Shown in pieces: positions 44,305 to 52,540 of a DNA stretch of 64,000 bases (the stretch's first letter is position 1; each line of letters starts with the position of its first letter). The notes beneath the pieces were generated by a model that was given only the letters and a program-made list of their open reading frames with translations, was not told the DNA's origin and ran no database searches. The translations under genes and the position numbers were made by a program. This DNA comes from Bin87 sp965220055 (lineage in GTDB: Bacteria; Chloroflexota; Dehalococcoidia; Lucifugimonadales; UBA3495): positions 1,922,001 through 1,986,000 of the forward strand of contig CBDCPE010000004.1 in the NCBI GenBank assembly GCA_965220055.1, in the 5' to 3' direction.

Positions 44305-45096
44305 TCATCCATACAAATTTGACTTGGTAACCGGGATTCTGCGGTTTTGTGGCAATCGTTCGTTGATTGGGTCGATCAACGTCCTGATCTTTGATTCAGC
44401 TAGGCTATCAGCGTCCGGCGATATCACCACCTCGTGCAGGAGCCTATACAGGTTCACACTGACAAATATCCCATTTTCAGTTCGCTTGGGTTCAATGACT
44501 TTGCCTGTTTTGCCATCGCGAACGGTATCCGTCAGATTAGCAATAAGCCTGAACTCGTTTTCACCTTCGAAGGGCTGCATTTTCAGAGTGGCCATCTCAA
44601 AAAATGACCATTCTTTACCTTGGCCCATAGACCGGACGCGGATAGTTTCGTCGGTTTGGTGGTCCATGTACTGCACGATACCCCCATGCACGCTCGGCGG
44701 CGACAACCTCAAACTATCTTTCAACGACGCAAACGTAGTTTTGACTGCAACACCACCATATCCGTAATTGCCCCACATAAGGGCATTCTCATGATCACCC
44801 AAATGCCAGCAATTGACCGCTGTTAAGGCACGAGCAGCCCCATCGAAAAATTGGATCCTTTCGTCTTTATTGGCTACGGTCAGGAATTCCTTTATGGTGT
44901 CGGCTGTTGTGGATGGTAAGGTCCCTTCACGCCGGTCGCGGAGTTTGTCCAAACGACAAAAGAAAAGGGCTGCATCGTTGACCAAGGATTGGAACTTGTC
45001 GAACGTCTGATACCGCCACAGTATGTCATTGTCAGCAGGCTGTATCAATGCTGGGTTATTGTTGTTAGACGTATACATTTGTCCGATCTCTGGCAT
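44305..45096 (-). CDS. DUF2971 domain-containing protein
   Basis: About 263 aa. WRYQTFDKFQSLVNDAALFFCRLDKLRDRREGTLP is the characteristic DUF2971 opening (YK/RYxxxE..xxxL....LyfsspdkfnDpfE), followed by AVNCWHLGDHENALMWGNYGYGGVAVKTTF and ENEFRLI. Lower GC than its neighbours suggests acquisition. The start is uncertain: ATG 45096 (no strong ribosome site) or 45078. DUF2971 proteins are often found in defence islands, but the function is unknown. Confidence 0.8.
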   Translation of the reverse strand: MPEIGQMYTSNNNNPALIQPADNDILWRYQTFDKFQSLVNDAALFFCRLDKLRDRREGTLPSTTADTIKEFLTVANKDERIQFFDGAARALTAVNCWHLGDHENALMWGNYGYGGVAVKTTFASLKDSLRLSPPSVHGGIVQYMDHQTDETIRVRSMGQGKEWSFFEMATLKMQPFEGENEFRLIANLTDTVRDGKTGKVIEPKRTENGIFVSVNLYRLLHEVVISPDADSLAESKIRTLIDPINERLPQNRRIPVTKSNLYG

Positions 45097-45169
45097 CCCA
45101 ACACAGAAGTCCTTGGTGAGCGTGCACAGGCACGTAATCACCGGTTCAGAGTTCTTGCCAAGGGCGCAG

Positions 45170-45249
45170 CAACGTGTCAAGATCGCCGCGTCGGCTGGTC
45201 CCCGATTCACAAAACCCGTGGCTGGCGCGAGATTGCCTCGCTTCCCTGG
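45170..45249 (-). repeat. Dispersed tcattgcgag-type repeat, reverse copy
   Basis: Read on the minus strand it begins tcattgccagggaagcgagg and continues caatctcgcgcc, a variant of the repeats at 52217 and 52379. It lies between the DUF2971 start and the 3' end of the ThDP-enzyme gene. Confidence 0.5.
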
Positions 45250-45273
45250 CAATGACAAACGTACGACCCTGCG

Positions 45274-46941
45274 TCACCCGCCCGTGCGCCGCGCGATCAT
45301 GGCGTCGGCCAGCGGGCTGGCTCCCGATTTCACCGTTATGTTCACCAACGACGGCCGGCCCGAGTTGATGGCCCGCTCCACGGCCGGTCCCACGTCATCG
45401 GGCTGCTCCACCAGCTCCGCGTAGCCGCCGATGCCCTCAACCACCAGGTCGTAGCGCACGCCCGGCCGCAGCGCAGTTCCCACGTCCCGCCCGAAGTAGG
45501 CCAGCTGGAAGGTGCGGTCGATGCCCCAGTTCCCGTCGTTGCCCATGATGCCCGTGATGTTCAGGTTGTGCCGGATGCAGGTGTCGTACTCCATGGAGTA
45601 GAACCCGAAGGAGCCGTCGCCCATGAACGCCAGCACCTTGCTGTCGGGGTAGGCCAGCTTGGCGGCCATGGCGTAGGGGATTGCCCCGCCCAGGTGGCTC
45701 AATGGCCCCAGGCGCATGAAGTGTCCCGGCGACCGCGCCGGGAGGTAACAGCGACCCCACTGTACGTAGTCACCGCCGTCCAGGACGATGAAGGTGTCCT
45801 CGTCCACCAGGTGCTCGATGCGTGTGTACACGTCCAGCGGGTGCATCGGCGCCTGCCCGGTGGCATTGCTGCGCAGGCTGTCCAGCCAGGCCGTGTGCTC
45901 CTGCTTCAACGCATCCAGCCACGGCCCCAGGTTCCCGTTATGTTTGGCAGCCGCGGCAATCTGGTCAACGATGGCCCCCAGGTCGCCCAGCAGGCCCACG
46001 GCGACCCCCCGGTTCCGCCCAATCTCCGCCTCGGACGGATCGGCCTGGATCAACTTGGCGTCGGCGTCGAAGATTCCACCGTACCGGTAACGATGGTCCA
46101 GCCGCTTACCCAGCAGCAGAACCACATCGGCCTCGCGGAACTTGCGGGCGGTCCGGTTCAGCGCGCCGTCAGCGTAGCCAAAGCACAGCGGATGCAGGTC
46201 GTCAATCAGACCTCGCGCCTGCTCTACGGTGAAGATCGGCGCTCCAGTGGCCTCGGCCAACGCCTCCAGCTGTGCCGGCTCGACGGAGTAGCGCGCCGGG
46301 TTGCCCACGATGATGACCGGGCGCTGGGCATTCGCCATCAGGTTCGCGGCCTGCTCGATCAGCTTGGGGTCGCCTTGCGACCGCCCCATGTTGCGGTACT
46401 CGTGGGGCAGGTACGGCGGCAGGTCCTCCTCGCTGATGGGCGCTTCCTGCAGGTCGATGGGCAGGGTCAGATGCACCGGGCCAGGCCGGCCACTCATCGC
46501 CGTGCGGAAGGCCGTGGCGACGAACTCGGGGATGCGGTTCTTGTCGTGGATCATCCACGCGCCTTTGGACACGGGGGCGGCCATCGCCACCTGGTCGATC
46601 TCTTGGAAGGTGGCCTGGCCTTTCTCGGGCAACTCGGCGCAGCCGGCCACGAAGATCACGGGGCTTTCCGACGTGTAGATGGCGGGCAGGCCGGAGATGG
46701 CGTTGGCGAAGCCGGGGCCGCCGGTGAACAAGGCCACCGCCGGCTGGCCGGTGATGCGAGCGTAGCCATCGGCCATGTGCATCGCCGCGCCCTCGTGCCG
46801 CGTGTCGATGAACTCGATGCCCTCATCCGCGGCGGCGTCCACCAAGGGCAATATCGTGTCCCCGACAATCGTAAAGACCTTCTGCACCCCTTCCTGCTTC
46901 AGGCAGCGAATGAACAGATGCCCACCATTCAACTCCGGCAT
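45274..46941 (-). CDS. Thiamine-diphosphate-dependent enzyme (acetolactate synthase-like)
   Basis: 555 aa, three-domain ThDP enzyme. The N-terminal PYR domain has TRHEGAAMHMADGYARITGQPAVALFTGGPGFANAI (catalytic Glu); the central domain has RPVIIVGNPARYS; the C-terminal PP domain has GDGSFGFYSMEYDTCIRHNL and GNDGNWG (Mg-ThDP motif, with the usual NN read as N-D-G-N). ATG 46941 has GAGGAG 9 nt upstream. Whether it is an acetolactate synthase, oxalyl-CoA decarboxylase-like or other lyase is not clear. No regulatory subunit (ilvH) is adjacent. A fragment of its 5' end is duplicated at 48.6 kb. Confidence 0.88.
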   Translation of the reverse strand: MPELNGGHLFIRCLKQEGVQKVFTIVGDTILPLVDAAADEGIEFIDTRHEGAAMHMADGYARITGQPAVALFTGGPGFANAISGLPAIYTSESPVIFVAGCAELPEKGQATFQEIDQVAMAAPVSKGAWMIHDKNRIPEFVATAFRTAMSGRPGPVHLTLPIDLQEAPISEEDLPPYLPHEYRNMGRSQGDPKLIEQAANLMANAQRPVIIVGNPARYSVEPAQLEALAEATGAPIFTVEQARGLIDDLHPLCFGYADGALNRTARKFREADVVLLLGKRLDHRYRYGGIFDADAKLIQADPSEAEIGRNRGVAVGLLGDLGAIVDQIAAAAKHNGNLGPWLDALKQEHTAWLDSLRSNATGQAPMHPLDVYTRIEHLVDEDTFIVLDGGDYVQWGRCYLPARSPGHFMRLGPLSHLGGAIPYAMAAKLAYPDSKVLAFMGDGSFGFYSMEYDTCIRHNLNITGIMGNDGNWGIDRTFQLAYFGRDVGTALRPGVRYDLVVEGIGGYAELVEQPDDVGPAVERAINSGRPSLVNITVKSGASPLADAMIARRTGG

Positions 46942-47027
46942 AAAACGAAACTCCTCGTATAACATGGCCCTTCCATTGGGGTGTCGCCATCTTATCATAG
47001 GGCCTGCCCAGGCCTCCGACGGCACCG

Positions 47028-47036
47028 TGCTACAAT
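47028..47036 (+). promoter_or_regulatory. Extended -10 promoter element before Uma2
   Basis: tgcTACAAT, 32 nt upstream of ATG 47069; same form as the elements at 22815 and 38982. Confidence 0.45.
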
Positions 47037-47068
47037 CGCCTCACCAACCGCCTTCGGCGAGGTCCACC

Positions 47069-47776
47069 ATGACCACCAAACCGACTCCAAAAACGCAGCC
47101 CGCCGGCGACAGCTATGGGCTGACCAGCCTGCCAGACCCGCCCAAGCCGCCCGACGCCATGCAGCAACGACCCCACATAGCGCGCATGGACCAGGTCCTG
47201 CGCGCCCATTTCGCCAACCGCCCTGACGCTTTGGTTTCCGGCGAAGGCTACCTGTGCGACCTGCCGGGCAATGCCCGCCGTTCGCCGAACCCCGATCTCC
47301 TCGTGTCGTTTGGCCTCGAGATTCCTCCCGACGTGATCGAAGACGAGGCGAACGGGTACACCATCAGCGAAATCGGAAAGCCGCCGGAGTTCGTGCTGGA
47401 GGTGGCGTCGGAGACCACCGCGCGTCGGGACGAAACCGTCAAGCGGGACACGTATGCCAGTTTCGGAGTGTCGGAATACTGGCGGTTCGACCGCACTGGC
47501 GGCCGCCTATATGTCGCGGCCCTGGCGGGCGACGCGCTGGTCGACGGCGCGTACCAACCGATTCCGCTGGAAACGAGCGATGACGGCATCGTACGGGGAT
47601 ACAGCCCTGCATTGGATCTGGAACTCCACTGGCAAGACCTCCGTCTTCGCTTCTGGAACCCGTCCACGCAAACCTACCTGCCAGACCTGATCGAAGCGTT
47701 GGCAGCGCTGACCGCAGCGCAGGAAGAGATAAGGCAACTACGCGCCGAACTACAGCGACAGCAGAGCCAGGACTGA
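47069..47776 (+). CDS. Uma2-family putative nuclease (paralog 5 of 5)
   Basis: 235 aa. Motifs RRSPNPDLLVSFGLEIPPDVIEDE, GKPPEFVLEVASETT, ETVKRDTYASFGVSEYWRFDRTGG and the C-terminal AALTAAQEEIRQLRAELQRQ coiled-coil tail. Most similar to the copy at 9270: they share the YLCDLPGNA/YLCYSPSDI region, EANGYTISEIGKPP and PALDLELHW. ATG 47069 follows the tgcTACAAT promoter; the upstream frame is antisense to the ThDP gene. Confidence 0.88.
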   Translation: MTTKPTPKTQPAGDSYGLTSLPDPPKPPDAMQQRPHIARMDQVLRAHFANRPDALVSGEGYLCDLPGNARRSPNPDLLVSFGLEIPPDVIEDEANGYTISEIGKPPEFVLEVASETTARRDETVKRDTYASFGVSEYWRFDRTGGRLYVAALAGDALVDGAYQPIPLETSDDGIVRGYSPALDLELHWQDLRLRFWNPSTQTYLPDLIEALAALTAAQEEIRQLRAELQRQQSQD

Positions 47777-47794
47777 ACTGCGCTGGCGGTTCAG

Positions 47795-48175
47795 TCAGGC
47801 TTCCTCGATGATTACGTCACCGCTGTCCCAAGCTTCCACAGTAACTCGGCTGCCTTCAAGCAACTCCATGCCCAGCAGGGGCTGGTCTATGGATAGTAAT
47901 ATCTCTACCGGGTCCAGGTGACCGTGCCACTCTACCCGCGATTCGTAGTACTCAAACGTATCTTCGAGACCGCTGGCGAGGATGCCTTGACGTTCGCCCT
48001 CGCTGACCAGCCCAAGCCGCTCAATGTCCGCTTCCGGCAGCATCAACCAGCCGGTGAATCCGGTGTCCAGAATGACCTCGCATCGTTGAAGATATCCGTT
48101 AGCGTCCATTACAGAGACGGCTAACCGCGGTTCTAACCCGCCTTGCTCGTTCCGCCCCACCCTACCGCTGACCAC
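47795..48175 (-). CDS. Clan AA aspartic protease-like protein
   Basis: 126-aa retropepsin-fold protein. VILDTGFTGWLMLPEADIERLGL contains the D-T-G catalytic motif, and IDQPLLGMELLEGSRVTVE matches the second conserved region of the bacterial AF_0612-type clan AA family. It would act as a homodimer. Its start overlaps the 3' end of the small upstream gene by 14 nt, so the pair is an operon. Substrate unknown. Confidence 0.85.
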   Translation of the reverse strand: MVSGRVGRNEQGGLEPRLAVSVMDANGYLQRCEVILDTGFTGWLMLPEADIERLGLVSEGERQGILASGLEDTFEYYESRVEWHGHLDPVEILLSIDQPLLGMELLEGSRVTVEAWDSGDVIIEEA

Positions 48176-48431
48176 GTTTCACCAGCTTGATGCTAGGGTG
48201 TATTTTGTACGTTACCGGCACGTCCACCCATTCCTCCCAAGTGTAGGCGTTGGGCCGTCGTGTCCTCAGGCGTTGGGCCCCGTCAATGTGCCGGTCGGCA
48301 ATCTCGTAGTCGCCGCTTTTCACGTCGATGACCACCACCTTGCCCTTGTGCTCCGGCCCCAGGGTAGGGTGTATCTTTTCGCGGTATATGGCGCGGCCAA
48401 TGGCCGACGCGTTGTCCCTGTTGAACTCCAT
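48162..48431 (-). CDS. Small hypothetical protein upstream of the aspartic protease
   Basis: 89 aa. MEFNRDNASAIGRAIYREKI then HPTLGPEHKGKVVVIDVKSG and DYEIADRHIDGAQRLRTRRP; a compact alpha/beta protein with a KVVVIDVKSGDYEI strand. Small proteins of this type are often found directly before clan AA proteases, where they may be substrate or partner; that is inference. The start is at ATG 48431, and 17 further in-frame codons upstream lack support. Confidence 0.7.
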   Translation of the reverse strand: MEFNRDNASAIGRAIYREKIHPTLGPEHKGKVVVIDVKSGDYEIADRHIDGAQRLRTRRPNAYTWEEWVDVPVTYKIHPSIKLVKRGQR

Positions 48432-48475
48432 GATTATCGCTCCGCGCCGCATACCGTTCTGCTTAACGCACCATT

Positions 48476-48818
48476 TTAGCACGAGGCCGCGCAGCAGATG
48501 CAGGCGGTTGAAGAGCGGTCAACTCCGGGCAGTGCGACGCATCCTGCGACGAATATCACCCGTCTTTCCGCAGTGTAGATGGCGTGCGGGCCGGAGACAG
48601 CGTTGGCGAAACCGGGGCCGCGTGTCGATGAACTCGATGCCCTCATCCGCAGCGGCGTCAACCAGGGGCAATATCGTGTCCCCGACAATCGTAAAGACCT
48701 TCTGCACCCCTTCCTGCTTCAGGCAGCGAATGAACAGATGCCCACCATTCAACTCCGGCATAAAACGAAACTTCTCGTATGACGTGGCCCGTTTGTTCGG
48801 GCCGAGCCATCTTATCAC
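48476..48818 (-). pseudogene. Partial duplicate of the ThDP-enzyme 5' end
   Basis: Bases 48617-48790 nearly repeat 46797-46970, covering the leader and codons for MPELNGGHLFIRCLKQEGVQ through GIEFIDTR. The sequence then jumps to GPGFANAVSGPHAIYTAERR in another frame, deleting the region with the catalytic Glu. It is a non-functional fragment in the same orientation as the full gene 1.8 kb away. Confidence 0.88.
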
Positions 48819-48872
48819 GCGGGGTTAGTGAGTAGCGGAATCTTTTGTTTTCGACTACGTTTGTAGGCGCCG

Positions 48873-49769
48873 CTACTGTCGCCGGGTTAGGTCATTGGCA
48901 TCTACTTCGTACCCTGCGCTCTGCAACTCTTGAACAAGCTTGAATTTCCAACCGTCTGAGTCATCCATCTGGATGTACAACACGCCGGAGTGGTCCGAAG
49001 GGATTTCGACATCGCTTTTGATCAGAGCACACGCCCGGTGGCGCCCCAACTTGCCAATGAAGTACCCAAATTCGAAGATCACATTTTGCCGGGATCTGGG
49101 CCTGAGGTGTTTTGTGTCGTCAGAAAGCGCTCCTTGATCATCGGGCGAAAAAATCGCAACCGCGAACTGAACTTGTGCGTAATCTTCAATTTTTTCGATT
49201 ATGGTCCGGCCTCGATTCGGAAGTTCTTGCAACACGATCGGTTTGAGACCTAAGTCATCAATTAACCTGGCTACCGTGTCTTTGATCCCAATGTCCCGAC
49301 CATGGATGATGAATATCTGATCGTTCATCGTGGCTTGATTTCCAGCAGGATCGGTCGCGTTTTTCTTTCGCCGTGCCCGGACAGGTAGGTTGATTAAGGG
49401 TGTCTCCGACCTCTCCGTCACTCGAGGTTCCACGCCTGTGAATTCGATCCTAAGCGATTCAGGCCACAGCGCCTCGTTTAGTTCACGCACCATCCTATCG
49501 ATTGAACCGCGGTTCCCCGCATGTTCTTTAGGCGACGCAAGCCGCAGCAGCAGCCTTTCAAAGTCATCCGTGCCATTCAGGCTGTTTACAACCGTGGGAA
49601 CCGGATTGGAATTCCTAGGTATGCTGCCCAAAACATCAGGATCAACAGTGACTCCGGAACGTATAAAAAATTCCGCGAATCGAACTTCACCTTGAGGGTC
49701 GTAAACAAAATACTGTTTGGTTATGATTTGGGTTATCGCCCTTAATGTAACACTGTCCAACTTTTTCAA
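48873..49769 (-). CDS. TIR-like (CAP12/Pycsar effector-type) protein, candidate defence effector
   Basis: 298 aa. The C-terminal half matches the PF10137 TIR-like domain: IFIIHGRDIGIKDTVARLID, then LKPIVLQELPNRGRTIIEKIEDY, AVAIFSPDDQG, RSRQNVIFEFGYFIGKLGR and ACALIKSDVEIPSD. This domain is an NADase in CBASS CAP12/TIR-STING and Pycsar PycTIR effectors; the Glu in RTIIEKIE is a catalytic candidate. The N-terminal 150 residues are unrecognised and would be the sensor part. No cyclase is nearby. TTG 49769 is preferred, 6 nt after GGAGG; GTG 49775 is too close. Markedly AT-richer than its neighbours. Confidence 0.83.
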   Translation of the reverse strand: MKKLDSVTLRAITQIITKQYFVYDPQGEVRFAEFFIRSGVTVDPDVLGSIPRNSNPVPTVVNSLNGTDDFERLLLRLASPKEHAGNRGSIDRMVRELNEALWPESLRIEFTGVEPRVTERSETPLINLPVRARRKKNATDPAGNQATMNDQIFIIHGRDIGIKDTVARLIDDLGLKPIVLQELPNRGRTIIEKIEDYAQVQFAVAIFSPDDQGALSDDTKHLRPRSRQNVIFEFGYFIGKLGRHRACALIKSDVEIPSDHSGVLYIQMDDSDGWKFKLVQELQSAGYEVDANDLTRRQ

Positions 49770-49935
49770 TATCACCCTCCAAGCTCAAGGCCGCAAACCA
49801 GCAAATGTAACCAAAGAACCCGGATTGACCTGATTATAGCAGGATGGAGGCAGCGTTTGAGTGCGGTTGCGTTCATACCACTTATGACCACCCCTGCAGC
49901 TCCAACGATCAGAAGGTACTTGGTTCCGTACGCGC

Positions 49936-49941
49936 TATACT
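49936..49941 (+). promoter_or_regulatory. -10 box directly upstream of rsmI
   Basis: gcTATACT ends 6 nt before the GTG start at 49948, so transcription would begin at or next to the start codon, giving a leaderless mRNA. No ribosome site is present upstream. Confidence 0.5.
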
Positions 49942-49947
49942 CTCCCA

Positions 49948-50805
49948 GTGGGCACCCTCTACGTAATCGGCACCCCCATCGGCAACCTGGAGGACCTTAC
50001 CCTCCGCGCCAGCCGCATCCTGTCCTCCGTGCCCCTGGTCGCCGCCGAGGACACCCGCGTCACCCGCCGCCTGCTCGCCCATCTCGACGCCCACCCGCGT
50101 CTGCTCAGCTGCCATGAGCACAACTGGAAGCGGCAACTGCCCCGCATGCTGGAAGCCCTCGCTGAGGGCGACGTTGCCCTTGCCACCGATGCTGGCTCCC
50201 CCGCCGTCAGTGACCCAGGCTCGGGTCTGGTCGCCGCCATCGCGGAGGCGGGTCATCCCGTGGTTAGCATCCCGGGTGTGTCGGCCGTGACCGCGGCGCT
50301 ATCCGTGGCCGGCTTCCCCGCCGACCGCTTCGTCTTCCTGGGCTTCCTGCCCCGCCGGCGTTCCGACCGCTCGGCAAGGCTCGTCGAAGCCGCTCGCTCG
50401 GAGCAGACCATCGTGCTGTTCGAATCGCCCCACCGCCTGCGCGCAACCCTAACCGACATCGCCGATTCGCTACACGACCCGCCCGTCACCGTCTGCCGCG
50501 AACTCACCAAACTCCACGAGGAGGTGTGGCGCGGGACCGCCTCCGCTGCTCTCGACCACTTCACCGAGCCGCGCGGCGAATTCACCATCGTCATCGGCCC
50601 GGTAAACCTTGGCGAGCCGGAGCACTCCGCCAGCGGGGATGAACTGCTGGAAATGGCGCGTCAGGCACTCACCGAACACCGCGACGCCGGAAAACGCGGG
50701 CGCGACGCGGTGGCCGAGGTCGTCGCCTCCACCGGCCTCCCGCGCCGCGCCGTTTATGCCCTGTGGGTTGAGACGGGCAGCTCAACTTCGGATAACGCAG
50801 GGTAG
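49948..50805 (+). CDS. rsmI: 16S rRNA (cytidine1402-2'-O)-methyltransferase
   Basis: 285-aa SAM-dependent tetrapyrrole-methylase-fold enzyme that 2'-O-methylates C1402 of 16S rRNA. Hallmarks are GTLYVIGTPIGNLEDLTLRASRIL at the start, AAEDTRVTRRLL, ATDAGSPAVSDPGSGLV, VVSIPGVSAVTAALSVAGFP, FVFLGFLP and TIVLFESPHRL. It begins with GTG 49948, with a -10 box immediately before it. Confidence 0.95.
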   Translation: MGTLYVIGTPIGNLEDLTLRASRILSSVPLVAAEDTRVTRRLLAHLDAHPRLLSCHEHNWKRQLPRMLEALAEGDVALATDAGSPAVSDPGSGLVAAIAEAGHPVVSIPGVSAVTAALSVAGFPADRFVFLGFLPRRRSDRSARLVEAARSEQTIVLFESPHRLRATLTDIADSLHDPPVTVCRELTKLHEEVWRGTASAALDHFTEPRGEFTIVIGPVNLGEPEHSASGDELLEMARQALTEHRDAGKRGRDAVAEVVASTGLPRRAVYALWVETGSSTSDNAG

Positions 50806-50807
50806 CG

Positions 50808-51608
50808 CTAGGCGCAGACCACCACCGCTTCGCCCAGACCTTCGATCGAAATTCGCCCTTCCGATGCGAAATCTAGCGGAGTCGGCGGGACCAGGCTGCC
50901 CGTGATCACCGTGTCGCCGGCCTTCAGCGGATGGTTCCGCGCCGACAGCTCGTTGGCCAGCCACACCAGCGGCTCGAAGGGGTGACCCATCACGTCCCGG
51001 CCATAGCCCTCGCCCACCTGCTCGTGGTTGATGCTCATCACGCCCTTGCAGCCCACCAGGTCCACGTCACGCCAGTTGGTGACCGGATCGCCCAGCACCA
51101 CGCCGGAGTTGAGGATGTTCACCGCCACGCTCATCAGCGTGCGCTCCTCGGTGGTCAGGTCGGCCGGCGTCCGCATGTCCACGATCTCAAAGGCCGTCGC
51201 CACCTCGGCAACCGCGTCCTCCACCGCGTCCCGCGTGTACGGCGCGCCGGACGCCGGCAGGTCCTTGCCCAGCGTCACGCCCACCTCCAGCTCGATGCCC
51301 AGGTTCACGTACTCGGTGAAGTTCAGCACCACCGGAGAGCGCAGGATGGTCTTTTGGAACACGCCGCCCAGCACCGGATGGTTCAGCCCCGCCCGTTCCT
51401 GCATCACCGGCGTGGTATACGCCAGTTTGTAGCCGGCCAGGGGCCCCCACAGGGTGGACAGCATGCAGTGAAGCTCGAGCTGTATGGCGTAGGCTTCTTC
51501 CAGCGTCTTGGGAAACAGGTCGGCCGGCAGGCGCTCAAAAGGCTGCACCTTGCGGTAGCTCTCGAATATGAACTCGGCGGCCGCGCGGGCCGGTGTCGTG
51601 GTTACCAT
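50808..51608 (-). CDS. 2-keto-4-pentenoate hydratase-like (FAH superfamily) protein
   Basis: 266 aa. LEEAYAIQLELHCMLSTLWGPLAGYKLAYTTPVMQ and LNHPVLGGVFQKTIL are typical of MhpD-like hydratases; the metal-site Glu residues are in LGIELEVGVTLG, and later GPxxxVDL- and TPLDFASEGRISIEGLGEAVV-like segments complete the fold. ATG 51608 has GGAGG 7 nt upstream. Hydratases of this type act in meta-cleavage pathways; the rest of such a pathway is not in view. Convergent with rsmI. Confidence 0.85.
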   Translation of the reverse strand: MVTTTPARAAAEFIFESYRKVQPFERLPADLFPKTLEEAYAIQLELHCMLSTLWGPLAGYKLAYTTPVMQERAGLNHPVLGGVFQKTILRSPVVLNFTEYVNLGIELEVGVTLGKDLPASGAPYTRDAVEDAVAEVATAFEIVDMRTPADLTTEERTLMSVAVNILNSGVVLGDPVTNWRDVDLVGCKGVMSINHEQVGEGYGRDVMGHPFEPLVWLANELSARNHPLKAGDTVITGSLVPPTPLDFASEGRISIEGLGEAVVVCA

Positions 51609-51793
51609 GGTGCGCCTCCTGGGGCTGTAGCCTTGAATGATCATGTCGCTGCGAGGAACGTAGCCTGCCCGGCCCGAAGGCTCTCGTGAGCCTCGAACAC
51701 GGCGGCCCGCTCATAATAGCAAAAGCCGCCGGCTGCCGGTTTGCGGTGCCGGCGGCTGGCGGCGCAGGGATCTGAAATCCCGAGGCTTGTTGT

Positions 51794-52000
51794 CTACCGG
51801 GCCTCGCTGGTGCCTTCGAACCCGCAGTCGCGGTGCGTGCCGTCGCAGAACGGCTTGTTGTCCGACTGTCCGCAGCGGCAGAACGACACCCACTGTCCTT
51901 CGGGAATGGCGTAGTTGTTTCCGCTCTGGTCAACAATCTCGATCTCGCCGATGATCCGCAGCGGGCCGTTGCCCCGTACTTCTACCTTGACATCCGCCAT
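51794..52000 (-). CDS. CDGSH-type iron-sulfur protein
   Basis: 68-aa protein with VSFCRCGQSDNKPFCDGTH, the C-x-C-x-(S/T)-x3-P-x-C-D-G-(S/A/T)-H motif that binds one [2Fe-2S] cluster per chain through three Cys and one His. An N-terminal beta-strand region (VRGNGPLRIIGEIEIVD) precedes it. No membrane anchor, so a soluble bacterial miner/mitoNEET relative. The redox partner is unknown. Confidence 0.92.
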   Translation of the reverse strand: MADVKVEVRGNGPLRIIGEIEIVDQSGNNYAIPEGQWVSFCRCGQSDNKPFCDGTHRDCGFEGTSEAR

Positions 52001-52216
52001 TGTGGTTCCTCCTCATCTTGGTTGACGATTTAACGACCGACTATCGGTCCGCCGCGTGCCCAAGTCAGCGGCAAGGACAGCCGGCGGGATGATTATTCAC
52101 CAAATCGCAACTACGGTCAATCGCACCGAGGGCATCCGCAGCGCCATTCGACGTTGTGAATTGTCATTGCAAATGCCCTTTCCCATGTCATTGGCGCACG
52201 GCCTTGCCCCTGGTCA

Positions 52217-52459
52217 TTGCGAGCGCAGTGCGGCAAGCTCGCAGACGAAGCGGGCGTCTCTGCCGCAGGCGACCGCCGTCCGGTGGGACTTCTGCTTCGC
52301 CGTGCTGTCGGCAACGGCAACCGCATGACCTCTTGAGGCGTGCCCACTCGCGTTCAAACTGTCCTTGCCAGCGCCCGTGTCATTGCGAGCGCAGCGCGGC
52401 AATATCGTTGACGTAGCCGGTGTTTCTGCCCCGAACGATCGTCGTCCGGCGGGGGACAC
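52217..52459 (+). repeat. Pair of ~75-80 bp direct repeats starting near tcattgcgagcgcag
   Basis: Copy 1 at 52217-52289 and copy 2 at 52379-52459 share tcattgcgagcgcag, then gcggcaa, a tcg...gacg block, tctgcc and cgtccgg. Similar but shorter variants are at 38203 and, reversed, 45170. The opening resembles a widespread intergenic repeat of bacteria. Confidence 0.65.
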
Positions 52460-52491
52460 TTGAGACGCGACCGTCCCCCGCCGCCAAAACG

Positions 52492-52517
52492 TAGGGGCGA
52501 ATGATCATTCGCCCCTA
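52492..52517. repeat. Dispersed palindromic repeat, copy 5
   Basis: A perfect 26-bp palindrome: taggggcgaatga joined to its exact complement. The central gatt of copy 1 is here gatc, which makes it fully symmetric. It lies 24 bp after the cupin gene (minus strand). Confidence 0.88.
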
Positions 52518-52540
52518 AGGTGCCTACCTGTTGGATCCTT

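Larger units (their letters stand above)
52001..52540. other. Gene-free 540-bp interval with repeats
   Basis: No open frame here looks coding. It holds two related direct repeats (from 52217 and 52379) and a copy of the dispersed palindrome at its right end. It probably contains the CDGSH promoter. Confidence 0.6.

Noticed and set aside
51642..51700. Possible further copy of the tcattgcgag repeat (tcgctgcgaggaacg)
   Set aside because: Matches over only about 15 bp; too short to assign to the family.
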